Source: Synechococcus sp. MW101C3
GTDB lineage: Bacteria; Cyanobacteriota; Cyanobacteriia; PCC-6307; Cyanobiaceae
Direction of reading: 5' to 3'
Assembly (NCBI RefSeq): GCF_002252635.1
Contig: NZ_NQKX01000001.1
Span: forward strand, 248,001 to 312,000
Length of the DNA: 64,000 nt
Shown in pieces: positions 1 through 11,533 of the stretch; the stretch's first letter is position 1, and the number at the start of each line of letters is the position of its first letter. The notes under the pieces are model-generated. The model did not search any database, was not told the DNA's origin, and saw only the letters and a program-made list of their open reading frames with translations. The position numbers and the translations under genes are program-made.

Positions 1-553
1 CGATCAACAGCAGCACCGAACTGTTCAGGAAGGCTTCATGCAGCAAGCTGCCCCAGGCCACGCCCGTGCCGATGCCGCCGGCGTGGCGTTGATGACTGGT
101 GAGTTTCACCAACAGCAACCCCACGATGATGGCCGGTGATTCCATCAGCGCCAGGGCCGCCACCATGAAGCCGTCATGGGGGATGTCAGACACCACCAGA
201 AATGTTTCGGCGGTGATGAAGGTGACGGCGCTGATCGAGCCGTAGGTGGCGGCCACAGCGGCCGCATTGGAGGCGTCGAACTGCCGCCTGAGCACCAGGA
301 AGCTGTAGAGCGGCACCACGGCCGACATCACCACAGCGGCGGCGATCGTGGCGATCACCTGCATGCCCAGGCCGCTGTGTTGCAGCTCCACCCCTCCTTT
401 GAAGCCGATCGCCAGCAGCAGATACAGCGAGAAGAGCTTGGGCAGGGGGGCGGGAATCTCCAGATCCGATCGCACCAGCACCGCAATCACCCCAAGAGCG
501 AAGAAAAGAACCGGCGGAGAGAGCAGATTCTGCAGAATCAGTCCGGTCTGCAT
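1..553 (-). CDS. sbtA: Sodium-dependent bicarbonate transporter SbtA (partial, N-terminal part)
   Basis: Reading the minus strand from the ATG at 553 gives 184 codons open to the window edge. The protein begins MQTGLILQNLLSPPVLFFAL and continues through several hydrophobic helices with conserved SbtA stretches such as LYLLLAIGFKGGVEL, YGSISAVTFITA and MVAALALMESPAIIVG. SbtA is a plasma-membrane Na+/HCO3- symporter that feeds the carbon-concentrating mechanism. The C-terminal half, and any sbtB partner gene, would lie left of position 1. It sits downstream of leuA and the ABC permease on the same strand, separated by about 155 bases, so it may have its own promoter. The family call is from remembered sequence; the truncation is purely the window edge. 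Confidence 0.88.
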   Translation of the reverse strand, partial: MQTGLILQNLLSPPVLFFALGVIAVLVRSDLEIPAPLPKLFSLYLLLAIGFKGGVELQHSGLGMQVIATIAAAVVMSAVVPLYSFLVLRRQFDASNAAAVAATYGSISAVTFITAETFLVVSDIPHDGFMVAALALMESPAIIVGLLLVKLTSHQRHAGGIGTGVAWGSLLHEAFLNSSVLLLI

Positions 554-708
554 CGAGGTTCCCGTGATCGATCAATGGCGCACCGGCAGGCTACAGGTCT
601 GGGCCTGGGCGCCGGGATCCTGGCGACCGGGGATGGTGGGGGATCGAATTGTGAGCGCCGTAATCGTGAGCGAAGGGACAGCGAGTGCCGGAAAAGCGAG
701 CGCTGGAT

Positions 709-1563
709 TCAACCCTTCACACCATCGCCGCTGGAGCTGGGAAGGATATAACGTTGAAGCACAATGAACAGCACCAAAACTGGCAGGATCGACACCACTG
801 AACCCGCAGCCACAAGCCGCCAGTCGAGGGAGAAGCTGCTGGCAAGCTGCTGCAATCCGAGCGGCAGTGTATAGAGATTCGGATCATCGAGGATGATCAA
901 GGGCCAGAGAAAATCACTCCAGGTGCCGATGAACACGAACATCGCCAGGGTGATCAGATCGGCCCGGGCCGCGGGAATCATCACGTTCCACCATTCACCC
1001 AGCGGCGTGCAGCCGTCGATGCGGGCGGCCTCTTCCAGCTCCACGGGCACTCCGATGAAGCTTTGCCGCAGCAGAAAGATGCCGAAGGCGGTGGCGGCCT
1101 GGGGAATGATCAAGGCCAGCAGGGTGTTGCGCAGGCCCAGCTGCACCATCAACAGGTAGAGCGGGATCATCACCACCTGGAACGGAATCAGGATCGTGGC
1201 CACCACCAGCGCCAGCACCAGGCCACGGCCGGCGAAGCGCATCCGCGCCAGCGGGTAGGCCGCCAGGGAGCAGAACAGCAGGTTGCCCACCACTGCCAGC
1301 AGGCTCACCACCGTGCTGTTGAACAGGTAAAGGCCCAGCGGATGTTCAGCGAACAGGCGCCCATAGGCCGCCAGGCTGGGCTGCGCTGGAAACAACGACG
1401 GAGGCGAGGCGAAGATGTCTTCGGCCGGACCCTTCAAGGACGTGCTGACCAGCCAAAGCAGCGGCACCAGCACCATCAGGGCCACCAGCAGCAGCAGCCC
1501 GAGCTGCAGGGCCGGCAGCCACGGGGTCCGCTGGGGCTGCAGCCTGCGGGGAGAGCGGCTCAC
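709..1563 (-). CDS. Carbohydrate ABC transporter permease, MalG/GgtD type
   Basis: A 284-residue integral membrane protein of the MalG class of binding-protein-dependent permeases. It has a hydrophobic N-terminal helix at about residues 20-40, further helices, and the cytoplasmic EAA loop at about residues 178-200 ([16 protein letters not shown]) that contacts the ATPase. The GTG start overlaps the leuA stop by four bases (GTGA), which suggests translational coupling. Cyanobacterial relatives include the GgtD subunit of the glucosylglycerol/sucrose importer, but the substrate cannot be read from the sequence. No partner permease, binding protein or ATPase lies in the window, so its partners must be elsewhere. 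Confidence 0.85.
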   Translation of the reverse strand: MSRSPRRLQPQRTPWLPALQLGLLLLVALMVLVPLLWLVSTSLKGPAEDIFASPPSLFPAQPSLAAYGRLFAEHPLGLYLFNSTVVSLLAVVGNLLFCSLAAYPLARMRFAGRGLVLALVVATILIPFQVVMIPLYLLMVQLGLRNTLLALIIPQAATAFGIFLLRQSFIGVPVELEEAARIDGCTPLGEWWNVMIPAARADLITLAMFVFIGTWSDFLWPLIILDDPNLYTLPLGLQQLASSFSLDWRLVAAGSVVSILPVLVLFIVLQRYILPSSSGDGVKG

Positions 1564-3182
1564 AGGCGGGGGCGTTCCGCCACCGGCAGCGGTGCGCGCT
1601 GGGGGTGAAGAGGCAGCCGTTCGGTGCCCTGCACCAGCCGGTTGAGCGCGTGGATGAAGGCCTGGGCGGCAGCCACCACGATGTCGGTGTCGGCGGCGTG
1701 GCCCGAATAGAGCACCCCTTGGTGGCGCAGCCGGATGGTGACCTCCCCCATCGCATCGATGCCCTCGGTGACCGACTTGACGCTGAACTCCACCAGCTCG
1801 TTGGGCACGCGTGCCAGCGCATTGAGCGCCTGGCAGACCGCGTCCACCGGGCCTGTGCCGATGGCGGCGCCGGTCAGCTCGGCGCCATCGGCCGTCACCA
1901 GGGTGACCGTGGCGGTGGGCTGCAGGTTGGTGCCGGTGCTCACCTGCACCAACTTCAGCGTGTACTGGGCGTCAGGCTGCTGGGCCTGCTCGCTGACGAT
2001 CGCCTCAAGATCCCGGTCGGTGATCTCGCGCTTGCGGTCGGCCAGCTCCTTGAAGCGGGCGAAGGCGTCGTCGAGGTCTTCGCGCTCGAGGCCGTAGCCG
2101 AGCTCCTCCAGCCGGGCGCGGAAGGCACTGCGGCCGCTCAGCTTGCCGAGCGACAGCCGGGTGCTGCTCAGACCGATCGTGCGGGCGTCGATGATTTCGT
2201 AGGTGAGGCGGTTCTTGAGAACACCGTCCTGGTGGATGCCGGATTCGTGCGCGAAGGCGTTGGCCCCCACGATTGCCTTGTTGGGTTGCACCGCCATGCC
2301 GGTGAGGTTGGACACCAGCCGGGAGGTCTTGGCGATCTCCTCGGTGCGCACGCCGGTGAGCGGCTCGGTGCTGGCGGGGTCGTGGCCGAGGAAGGGGTTG
2401 AAGTAGGCGCGGCGCACATGCAGCGCCATCACCAGTTCCTCGAGTGAAGCATTGCCGGCCCGTTCACCGATGCCGTTGATCGTGCATTCGAGCTGGCGGG
2501 CGCCGTTCTTGACCGCCTCAAGGAAATTGGCCACGGCCAGCCCCAGGTCGTTGTGGCCGTGCACAGAGATCACCGCCTGAGCGATGTTGGGAACGTGGCG
2601 ATCAATGCCGGCGATCAGGGCACCGAATTCCGCCGGAGTGGCATAGCCCACGGTGTCGGGGATGTTGATCGTGGTGGCCCCGGCGGCGATGGCGGCTTCG
2701 ATCACTTCGTAGAGGAACTCCGGGTCGCTGCGGCCGGCGTCTTCGCAGGAGAACTCCACGTCCTCCACCAGGGAGCGGGCATAGGCCACCATCTCGGCGG
2801 CGATGTCCACGACCTCGGGCCGGCTCTTGCGCAGCTTGTGCTCCAGGTGGATGTCGCTGGTGGCGATGAAGGTGTGGATGCGCCGTCGCGCCGCCGGCGC
2901 CACCGCATCCGCGCAGGCCTTGATGTCGCCGCGCGTGGCCCGGGCAAGCCCGCAGATCACCGGGCCGTCGGCGGTGCCGACGGTTTCGGCGATGCGGTGC
3001 ACGGCGTTGAAATCGCCCGTGCTGGCGAAGGGGAAGCCCGCTTCGATGATGTCGACCCGTAGGCGCGCCAGCTGCTGGGCGATGGCCACCTTTTCCTCGA
3101 GGTTGAGGCTGGCCCCTGGCGATTGCTCACCATCCCGCAGGGTGGTGTCAAAAATCAGAACCCGGCCGGGATCCTTGGCCAT
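1560..3182 (-). CDS. leuA: 2-isopropylmalate synthase
   Basis: A 540-residue LeuA that condenses acetyl-CoA with 2-oxoisovalerate in the first committed step of leucine synthesis. The N-terminal TIM barrel carries the [12 protein letters not shown] signature, the metal ligands HGHN, and the [13 protein letters not shown] motif. The C-terminal third (from about residue 390) is the LeuA regulatory domain that binds leucine, so feedback inhibition is expected. The length matches the long bacterial LeuA form. The ATG at 3182 directly precedes a well conserved N-terminus. It is followed by the sugar-type ABC permease with a four-base overlap, an unexpected functional pairing. Confidence 0.97.
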   Translation of the reverse strand: MAKDPGRVLIFDTTLRDGEQSPGASLNLEEKVAIAQQLARLRVDIIEAGFPFASTGDFNAVHRIAETVGTADGPVICGLARATRGDIKACADAVAPAARRRIHTFIATSDIHLEHKLRKSRPEVVDIAAEMVAYARSLVEDVEFSCEDAGRSDPEFLYEVIEAAIAAGATTINIPDTVGYATPAEFGALIAGIDRHVPNIAQAVISVHGHNDLGLAVANFLEAVKNGARQLECTINGIGERAGNASLEELVMALHVRRAYFNPFLGHDPASTEPLTGVRTEEIAKTSRLVSNLTGMAVQPNKAIVGANAFAHESGIHQDGVLKNRLTYEIIDARTIGLSSTRLSLGKLSGRSAFRARLEELGYGLEREDLDDAFARFKELADRKREITDRDLEAIVSEQAQQPDAQYTLKLVQVSTGTNLQPTATVTLVTADGAELTGAAIGTGPVDAVCQALNALARVPNELVEFSVKSVTEGIDAMGEVTIRLRHQGVLYSGHAADTDIVVAAAQAFIHALNRLVQGTERLPLHPQRAPLPVAERPRL

Positions 3183-3222
3183 GGCCGCTGCAGGTCGAAG
3201 TGAGTACGTGTTAGGGGGGATC

Positions 3223-3858
3223 CTAGACCGAGGGTCCGATCACCACTTCCCGAGGTGAGGGCTCAAGGGAGGCAGCGTCCGGGCGGATCACCTGGTGGCG
3301 CACCGGTTCCGATCGCGGAGAAGCCTCCGGGATGCTGCGCTGGAACACCGGTGCCTGGACGGCTTCCATCTTCTCGAGCTGGGGCTTGAGCTTGCCCAGG
3401 TCGATGAAGCGATCCACCGCATTGCGCAGCTCGCGCGGCACCATGCCATCGGCGTTGATCAAGGTGATCTTCAGGCCTTGGGCGCGGAGCATCTCCACCA
3501 GCCGTTCAAGGTCGCGGCTTCCGCTCATCAGCCACAGCTCATCGGTGCGGTGGGCCACGGCCATCAGGTCGAGGCAGATCTCCACATCAAGGTTGGCGCG
3601 CGCGAACTGCCGCTGGTCGGGGTCGGTGCCGAACTCCCGCAGCGGTTTGGTTCGCACGGTGAAGCCCAGGCTGGTGAGTGCGTCCCGGAAGGGGCGTTGG
3701 TCAGTGGGATCCTTCAGCCCCGTGTACCAGAAGGCGCTGCCAAGATCCGTGACGCCTTCCGCGGCCAGCTCCAGCAGGCGGCGTGGATCGAAGAACCAGC
3801 CGAGCTTCTGCTGGGCGTAGAACATGCCGTGCCCGTCAACTGCCAGACAGCGACGCAT
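3223..3858 (-). CDS. NYN-domain (LabA-like, DUF88) protein with altered active-site motifs
   Basis: About 211 residues. I chose the ATG at 3858; a GTG lies one codon upstream. The order of motifs follows cyanobacterial LabA-like NYN proteins: an N-terminal [18 protein letters not shown] block, [19 protein letters not shown], a [11 protein letters not shown] helix, [13 protein letters not shown], and a [15 protein letters not shown] block. NYN domains are PIN-like nuclease folds that use acidic residues for metal-dependent RNA cleavage. Here the usual GNNMFYAQ appears as GHGMFYAQ and the usual SGDGDFER as SGSRDLER, so catalytic ability is doubtful. The last 45 residues are proline-rich and probably unstructured. 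It is divergent from the GH57 gene. Confidence 0.75.
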   Translation of the reverse strand: MRRCLAVDGHGMFYAQQKLGWFFDPRRLLELAAEGVTDLGSAFWYTGLKDPTDQRPFRDALTSLGFTVRTKPLREFGTDPDQRQFARANLDVEICLDLMAVAHRTDELWLMSGSRDLERLVEMLRAQGLKITLINADGMVPRELRNAVDRFIDLGKLKPQLEKMEAVQAPVFQRSIPEASPRSEPVRHQVIRPDAASLEPSPREVVIGPSV

Positions 3859-3989
3859 CACTCGTTTCGTTAAACAAAAACTGTAGAGACCGCCCTCTGC
3901 CAGCTGTGCCCCCGCCGACCCCGACCGCGCCGCTGACCATTTTCATGGCGAAGCTCGTGGCGGAGGGCGTCGTGGTGGAACCGTCCCCG

Positions 3990-3995
3990 TACACT
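3990..3995 (+). promoter_or_regulatory. Possible -10 element ahead of the GH57 gene
   Basis: TACACT lies 17 bases before the GH57 ATG at 4012 and resembles the sigma70-type -10 consensus. No convincing -35 box is visible, so this is tentative. Confidence 0.25.
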
Positions 3996-4011
3996 CCCGT
4001 TAACGGCTGGA

Positions 4012-5589
4012 ATGGCAATGGCCACAGGCGAACTGGCCCTGGTCCTCCATGCCCATCTCCCATACGTCCGCAGCAGCCAGCCCGGCTCGCTGGAGGAAGA
4101 CTGGTTCTTCCAGGCACTGCTGGAGAGCTACCTGCCGCTGCTCGAGTTGCTCGAAGCTGCCTCTGAGGATCCCGCCCAGGCGCCCCGTCTCACCCTCGGC
4201 CTTTCCCCCACGCTTCTGTCGCTGCTGAGCGCGCCCGACCTGCAGGCCCGTTTCCCCGCCTGGCTTGATCAACGCCTGGCGTTGTTGCCATTGGCGCTGC
4301 CCCCGCATCTGGAGGCGGCCGAGGCTCTGGAGGCCCAGCTCACCCACACCCGCCAGCAGTGGCAGGCCTGCGGCGGTGATCTGCTGGCTCGTTTCCAGCG
4401 GCTCTGGCAGCTGGGGGTGGTCGACCTGCTCACCTGTGCCGCCACCCACGGCTACCTGCCGCTGCTGCGGGCCACCCCCGAGGCGGTGCGAGCCCAGCTG
4501 CTCACCGCCATCCGGGAACATGAGCGGCTGCTGGGCGCACGCCCGCAGGGGATCTGGCTGCCGGAGTGCGCCTACTTCGAAGGGCTCGATCAGCAGCTGG
4601 TGGCCTGCGGTCTGCGCTACGCGGTGCTCGATGCCCATGGGCTGCTGCACGCCCTGCCCCGTCCGCGCTATGGCGTGTATGCCCCGATCTGTTCGCCCGC
4701 TGGGGTGGCCTTCTTCGCTCGTGATGGGGCCTCCACCCTGCCGGTGTGGTCGGCCTCGGAGGGATACCCAGGCGATGGCGCCTACCGGGAATTCCACCGG
4801 GATCTGGGCTGGGATCTCTCCAGCGAGGCCCTCACCGCGGTGGGAATCGAGACCCCCCGGCCGCTCGGTCTCAAGCTGCACCGGGTGTCAGCCAGGGGCA
4901 CGCCACTGGAGCGGAAGCTGCCCTACCTGCCGGGGCCGGCCGAGCAGCGGGCCGATGAGCACGCCGCCACCTATCTGCGCGGGCGCGCCGGGGAGCTTGA
5001 CCATCTGAGCAGCGCCATGGACCGGCCACCGCTGCTGGTGGCGCCGTTCGATGCGGAGCTGTTCGGCCACTGGTGGTACGAGGGGCCCCGCTTCCTGGCC
5101 CAGCTTTTCCTGCAGGCGGCTGCCCTCGGCATCGGTTTCACCACCCTGCGCGATGTGCTGCGCCGCGGAGACGGGCTGCAGATCTGCCGCCCCTCCCCCT
5201 CCAGCTGGGGCCAGGGGGGGTACCACCACTACTGGCTCAACGAAAGCAATGCCTGGGTGGTGCCCGAGTGGAACCGGGCCTCGGCGGCCATGGTGGAGCG
5301 GGTGAACCGGGGGGTGGGCAGTGCCTCCCAGCTCCAGCGCCTCAACCAGGCGGGCCGTGAGCTGCTGCTGGCCCAGTCCTCCGACTGGAGCTTCATTCTC
5401 AGGGCCGGCACCACCACCGAACTGGCGAAGGAGCGGATCCGCACGCACCTGGATCGCTTCTGGCGCCTGCTGGCGGCGATCGACAGCGGCAACGATCCCC
5501 CCGGTGGCTGGCTGGCGGCGGTGGAACGGGAAGATCCGCTGTTCCCGCTCATCAACGCCGCCGACTGGGCCACACGGCCGCCGCGTTAG
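4012..5589 (+). CDS. Glycoside hydrolase family 57, probable 1,4-alpha-glucan branching enzyme
   Basis: A 525-residue protein of the GH57/DUF1957 type, predicted to make alpha-1,6 branches in glycogen in the cytosol. The N-terminus has the GH57 substrate motif LVLHAHLPYVR. The probable nucleophile is Glu185 in IWLPECAY, and the probable acid/base is Asp347 in APFDAELFGHWWYEG, spaced as in characterised GH57 branching enzymes. The C-terminal helical region (SSDWSFILRAGTT and following) is also typical. A second ATG at 4018 could be the real start. Some GH57 relatives are amylases, so the exact reaction is inferred from motifs. Confidence 0.87.
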   Translation: MAMATGELALVLHAHLPYVRSSQPGSLEEDWFFQALLESYLPLLELLEAASEDPAQAPRLTLGLSPTLLSLLSAPDLQARFPAWLDQRLALLPLALPPHLEAAEALEAQLTHTRQQWQACGGDLLARFQRLWQLGVVDLLTCAATHGYLPLLRATPEAVRAQLLTAIREHERLLGARPQGIWLPECAYFEGLDQQLVACGLRYAVLDAHGLLHALPRPRYGVYAPICSPAGVAFFARDGASTLPVWSASEGYPGDGAYREFHRDLGWDLSSEALTAVGIETPRPLGLKLHRVSARGTPLERKLPYLPGPAEQRADEHAATYLRGRAGELDHLSSAMDRPPLLVAPFDAELFGHWWYEGPRFLAQLFLQAAALGIGFTTLRDVLRRGDGLQICRPSPSSWGQGGYHHYWLNESNAWVVPEWNRASAAMVERVNRGVGSASQLQRLNQAGRELLLAQSSDWSFILRAGTTTELAKERIRTHLDRFWRLLAAIDSGNDPPGGWLAAVEREDPLFPLINAADWATRPPR

Positions 5590-5724
5590 CCCGGCCAACG
5601 GCCCGAGGCTCGCAGAACACAGCCGACACCCGTCACCGCCGCCCGAGGGCTAGCGCTCGCAGCTCAGAGGCCAGAACGCACAGCCCGCAGCCCACTGACC
5701 AGGGCCCACAACCCGTGCTCGAAT

Positions 5725-5747
5725 CAGAGCGGAGCCGTTCCGCTCTG
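5725..5747 (+). other. Perfect hairpin just upstream of the stress-protein ribosome binding site
   Basis: CAGAGCGGA and TCCGCTCTG form a perfect 9-bp stem around a 5-base GCCGT loop. It ends three bases before the GGAG ribosome binding site at 5751-5754. There is no T-run after it, so it is not a clear Rho-independent terminator for the GH57 gene. It could be a 5'-UTR structure. Confidence 0.6.
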
Positions 5748-5761
5748 CGTGGAGTTTGGCC

Positions 5762-6208
5762 ATGTTTCAGCATCTGCTCGTTCCCACCGACGGCTCCCGG
5801 CTTTCGCTGGCCGCCGCTGCTGCCGCCTGCCGTTTCGCCCGTGAGGCCGGAGCCCGCCTCACCGTCCTCAACGTGCGGGCCAATGCGCCGCTTGGGCTCA
5901 CCTACGGCGCCGGTGAATGGATCCAGCCCAGCACCCTGCAGGAAATCGAGGACGTGGGCAGGGAGGCTTCCCAGCGGGCCCTGGCGGAGGTGATGAGCCT
6001 CGCCGCAGAGGAAGGCGTGGAGGCGGCGAGCGAAAGCGTGGTCAACGACTCGCCGTCGGAGGCGATCCTGGCGGCGGCGGACCGCCACGGCTGTGACCTG
6101 ATCTTCATGGCCTCGCATGGGCGGCGCGGCCTCACCGGGCTGCTGATCGGCAGTCAGACGCAGCGTGTGCTCGCCCAGGCCAAGCAGCCAGTGCTGGTGT
6201 TCCGCTGA
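5762..6208 (+). CDS. Universal stress protein (UspA family)
   Basis: A single-domain Usp of 148 residues. I chose the ATG at 5762 over an in-frame TTG at 5756 because GGAG at 5751 is well placed for it and FQHLLVPTDGS is the normal Usp N-terminus. The ATP-binding signature is visible near the end as ASHGRRGLTGLLIGSQTQRVL, followed by PVLVF. Usp proteins bind ATP and act as dimeric stress or signalling proteins in the cytosol; no specific role can be inferred. A strong hairpin occupies the leader just ahead of the ribosome binding site. Confidence 0.92.
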   Translation: MFQHLLVPTDGSRLSLAAAAAACRFAREAGARLTVLNVRANAPLGLTYGAGEWIQPSTLQEIEDVGREASQRALAEVMSLAAEEGVEAASESVVNDSPSEAILAAADRHGCDLIFMASHGRRGLTGLLIGSQTQRVLAQAKQPVLVFR

Positions 6209-6260
6209 TCCCGTCAGGGTCAGCCCAAAGTCTCGGCTCGGGAGTGTCAGCCCAGCAGTT

Positions 6261-7486
6261 TCAGCCCGCCAGCGCCCGCCAGGCCAGGGCGAGCTCCTTG
6301 CCCTGCGGCAGCATCAGGCCGAGCCGAACATCGCTGGGGGCCTGCCCGAACAGGCCCAGCATCGCCTGCACCAGCTGCGGCACGGTGAGGGTGTTGGCCA
6401 GAAAACCGGTCCACTGCGGCTGGGGCAGATGGAAGAAGGTGTCGAAGAAGTGGCAGAGCTCCGCGTGCGAGAAGCGCATCAGCTTTTCGAGCCCGAAACG
6501 GTAGATCGCCTGCTTGCGCACCAGCTCGGCAGACCAGAGCGTCTGCCAGGCCTGCTGCGCCACTTCGCGTGAGGAGGTGGTCTGGTTGGCCAGGCCGGCG
6601 GCAATCGCGGCCGCCAGGCCGGGGGCGCGGCGCAGCAGCCCCCCCACCATGTAGCCCGAGGCGGGGTGCACCATGCTGGCGGCCCCACCGAAACCCACCA
6701 CCTGCTGGGTCAGATCCGGCAGCGGCAGAGTCATCGGGAACAGGCAACGCTCCGTTTCCCGCACCTGCTCTACCCGGATGCCCCGGTGGGCCAGCCGTTG
6801 GTGCAGACGCCGCTCCAGCAGGTCGAACGAGAGCGGCGGGGCGAGGGCGAGGGAGGTTTCCTCCACGAAGAACTCCCCCTGCCCCAGGTCCATCGCGTAG
6901 AGGAAGGTGGGCGGCTCCAGCCGCTCCTCTGCCTTGAGGTGATCGTTGCGGTAATCCATCAGCACGAACTGCCCTTCCGCCACAGGGTCAGCGGAGAAGC
7001 GGCCCACGAGGCCGAAGGCGGCCTGCTGGGCGACCGGGCCGCGCTCGGGGCGGCGGACGAACACCGGCGCATGGCCACTGGCATCCACCACCAGCCGGGC
7101 CGTCAGACTGGTGCCCTCGGCGGTGGTGACCACCGAGCTGTGGGACTCATGGCGGATGGCCGTCGCCTGGCCGCGATGCCAGCGGAGTTGTCCGGCGCAG
7201 GCCTCGAGCCAGTGCCGCTGCAGCCGCTGGCGATCGAAGAGGCCGTAGTCGTGATGCAGGGCCAGGGGGCCCGCCCCGAAATCGGCCACGCAATCCGACC
7301 AGCGATGCCCGAGCAGATCGCCGAGGCCGAGGGCATCGAGTTCCCGGCCCCAGATGCCATAGGTGTTCTGCCAGGGGCTGAGCGGATCGGTGGCGGCCAG
7401 GGCCTCCACCTCCAGCCCCTGGCGGCACAGTTCGGCGCCGATGGCCAGAGCGGCCGGGCCGGAGCCGATCAGCAGGACGTCGGCGC

Positions 7487-7490
<4 letters not shown>
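6261..7490 (-). CDS. crtL: Lycopene beta-cyclase (CrtL type), probable CTG start
   Basis: An FAD-dependent cyclase that turns lycopene into beta-carotene. Conserved stretches include [19 protein letters not shown], and [19 protein letters not shown]. The first ATG/GTG/TTG in frame is the GTG at 7409, but the essential dinucleotide-binding segment [19 protein letters not shown] is encoded upstream of it. That segment is open back to an in-frame stop at 7521-7523 and contains no standard start codon. A CTG at 7490 overlaps the gyrA stop (CTGA) and has GAGGA six bases upstream. Starting there gives 409 residues, about the usual CrtL length. Family assignment is firm; the start is inferred. Confidence 0.9.
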
Positions 7491-10174
<2,684 letters not shown>

Positions 10175-10270
10175 CTCTCACCACTTATCCGTGAGCCACT
10201 TTAATCGAGGCCCAGCCGCCTTGTTCGGTTCCGGTTTCCGACGCCCTCCTCAGCCTTGATCCGGCCACCG

Positions 10271-11425
10271 ATGTCCCTGGCTCCCCGCAGCGAAGCCGAT
10301 CTCCAGCAGCGCCAGCGCAGCGGTGATCTGCGCGTGCTTGCTGCCGCCGATTTCCGGGTGCTGGTGGCGACAGGCGGCCTGGAAGCGGCCTACGCCGCCA
10401 CCGACGTGGTGGTGGCCGCCAATGCGGAGTTCACCGACCAGGCCACGTTGCAGCTCAGCCTCGGGCCGGTGGATCCGCCTCTGCGCATTCGAGAGGCCCG
10501 GCTCGACGGGGTGCTCGCCCAGGGGGCGGGTGGCACCGCGGGCCTGTGTCTGCCGATCGGCGGCGGGCTGGGCGAACCGCTGCGCCAGGGGGGCGCCCAG
10601 GTGCTGGATGCTCTGCTGGCCGGCCTTGAACTGGAGCTGACACTCACCGGTGAGGCCACCGCCTCCCACCCGCGCCGCGAATACCGGGGCCGCCTCTCGC
10701 TGGAGCGCCTGGGCGGCGCACGCCTGCTCCTGCATCGTGCCATCGCCGAAAACGGGGTGGTGGCGGTGAGCAGCGCAGAGGGAGTGGTGCGCAGCCCGTA
10801 CGGACCCCTGCTCGGTCCTTACGGCAACGCCCTGTACAGCAGTTCGGGAAGCAGCAGTATCGGGCTCACCATGCCCTCACTGGCCTGGCTCGGTCCGGGG
10901 TCGCCCGTGCTGGTGGCTGGGGCGGTGGGCTGGGTGATCGGGGCCGGCCATGGGCATCAGCCCGGAACGCGGCGGCTGCCCAGCGGGCATGCGCGCACTC
11001 CCGGGGCGGTCGCGGCCGTGAGCGTCGACCTGCACGGGCTGCGGCCCGAATGGATCCGCGCCTGTTTCTTCGAGGGACACGGCAGTGCCCTGATGGTGCC
11101 GATCGCCGTTCCCGTGCCCCTGCTCGATCTCGCCGTGGCCCGCCGGGCGTCGATCGGCGACGACCAGCTGGAAGCGCCCGTGCTCGATTTCTCGATCCCG
11201 CGCCGTATTCGCCCCGGGTTCGGTTTTGTGCCCTACAGCCACTTGCTGGCGGGCAAGATCCAGGTGGATGGTCGCCGCATCCCCTGCGCGCCGGCCCACA
11301 GCCCGCGCCTGGCCCGGGAGATCGGCACCTGCCTGATCGAGCTGCTGCGGCAGGGACGCTTCCCGCTGCGCGGCCCGCTGGAGCCGCTGTCGGCGCGCCC
11401 GGGCCTGATCCCTCTGGAGGGCTGA
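10271..11425 (+). CDS. DUF39/COG1900 family protein (homocysteine-biosynthesis-like)
   Basis: About 384 residues starting at the ATG at 10271; an in-frame TTG lies at 10256. The layout resembles the DUF39 (COG1900) family, whose archaeal members take part in sulfide assimilation into homocysteine. Supporting features are a VDVVVAANAEF-like strand, LSLGPVDPPLRIREARLDGV, SPYGPLLGPYGNALYSSSG, and the AGAVGWVIGAGHGHQ glycine-rich stretch. The cysteine that follows the first motif in archaeal homologues is not obvious here. No NIL/ferredoxin partner is adjacent. The family call is from memory and should be treated as probable. Confidence 0.6.
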   Translation: MSLAPRSEADLQQRQRSGDLRVLAAADFRVLVATGGLEAAYAATDVVVAANAEFTDQATLQLSLGPVDPPLRIREARLDGVLAQGAGGTAGLCLPIGGGLGEPLRQGGAQVLDALLAGLELELTLTGEATASHPRREYRGRLSLERLGGARLLLHRAIAENGVVAVSSAEGVVRSPYGPLLGPYGNALYSSSGSSSIGLTMPSLAWLGPGSPVLVAGAVGWVIGAGHGHQPGTRRLPSGHARTPGAVAAVSVDLHGLRPEWIRACFFEGHGSALMVPIAVPVPLLDLAVARRASIGDDQLEAPVLDFSIPRRIRPGFGFVPYSHLLAGKIQVDGRRIPCAPAHSPRLAREIGTCLIELLRQGRFPLRGPLEPLSARPGLIPLEG

Positions 11426-11533
11426 TCGCCCTGCCAGGGGCTGCTGTGCCGGCCTGCTGCAACGGTCTGCCGAAGCGAGGCCTCGCCCTGCCGGAAGCGC
11501 CGTAGGCTCCCGGTGCGGTTTTTCTGGCAGTCG

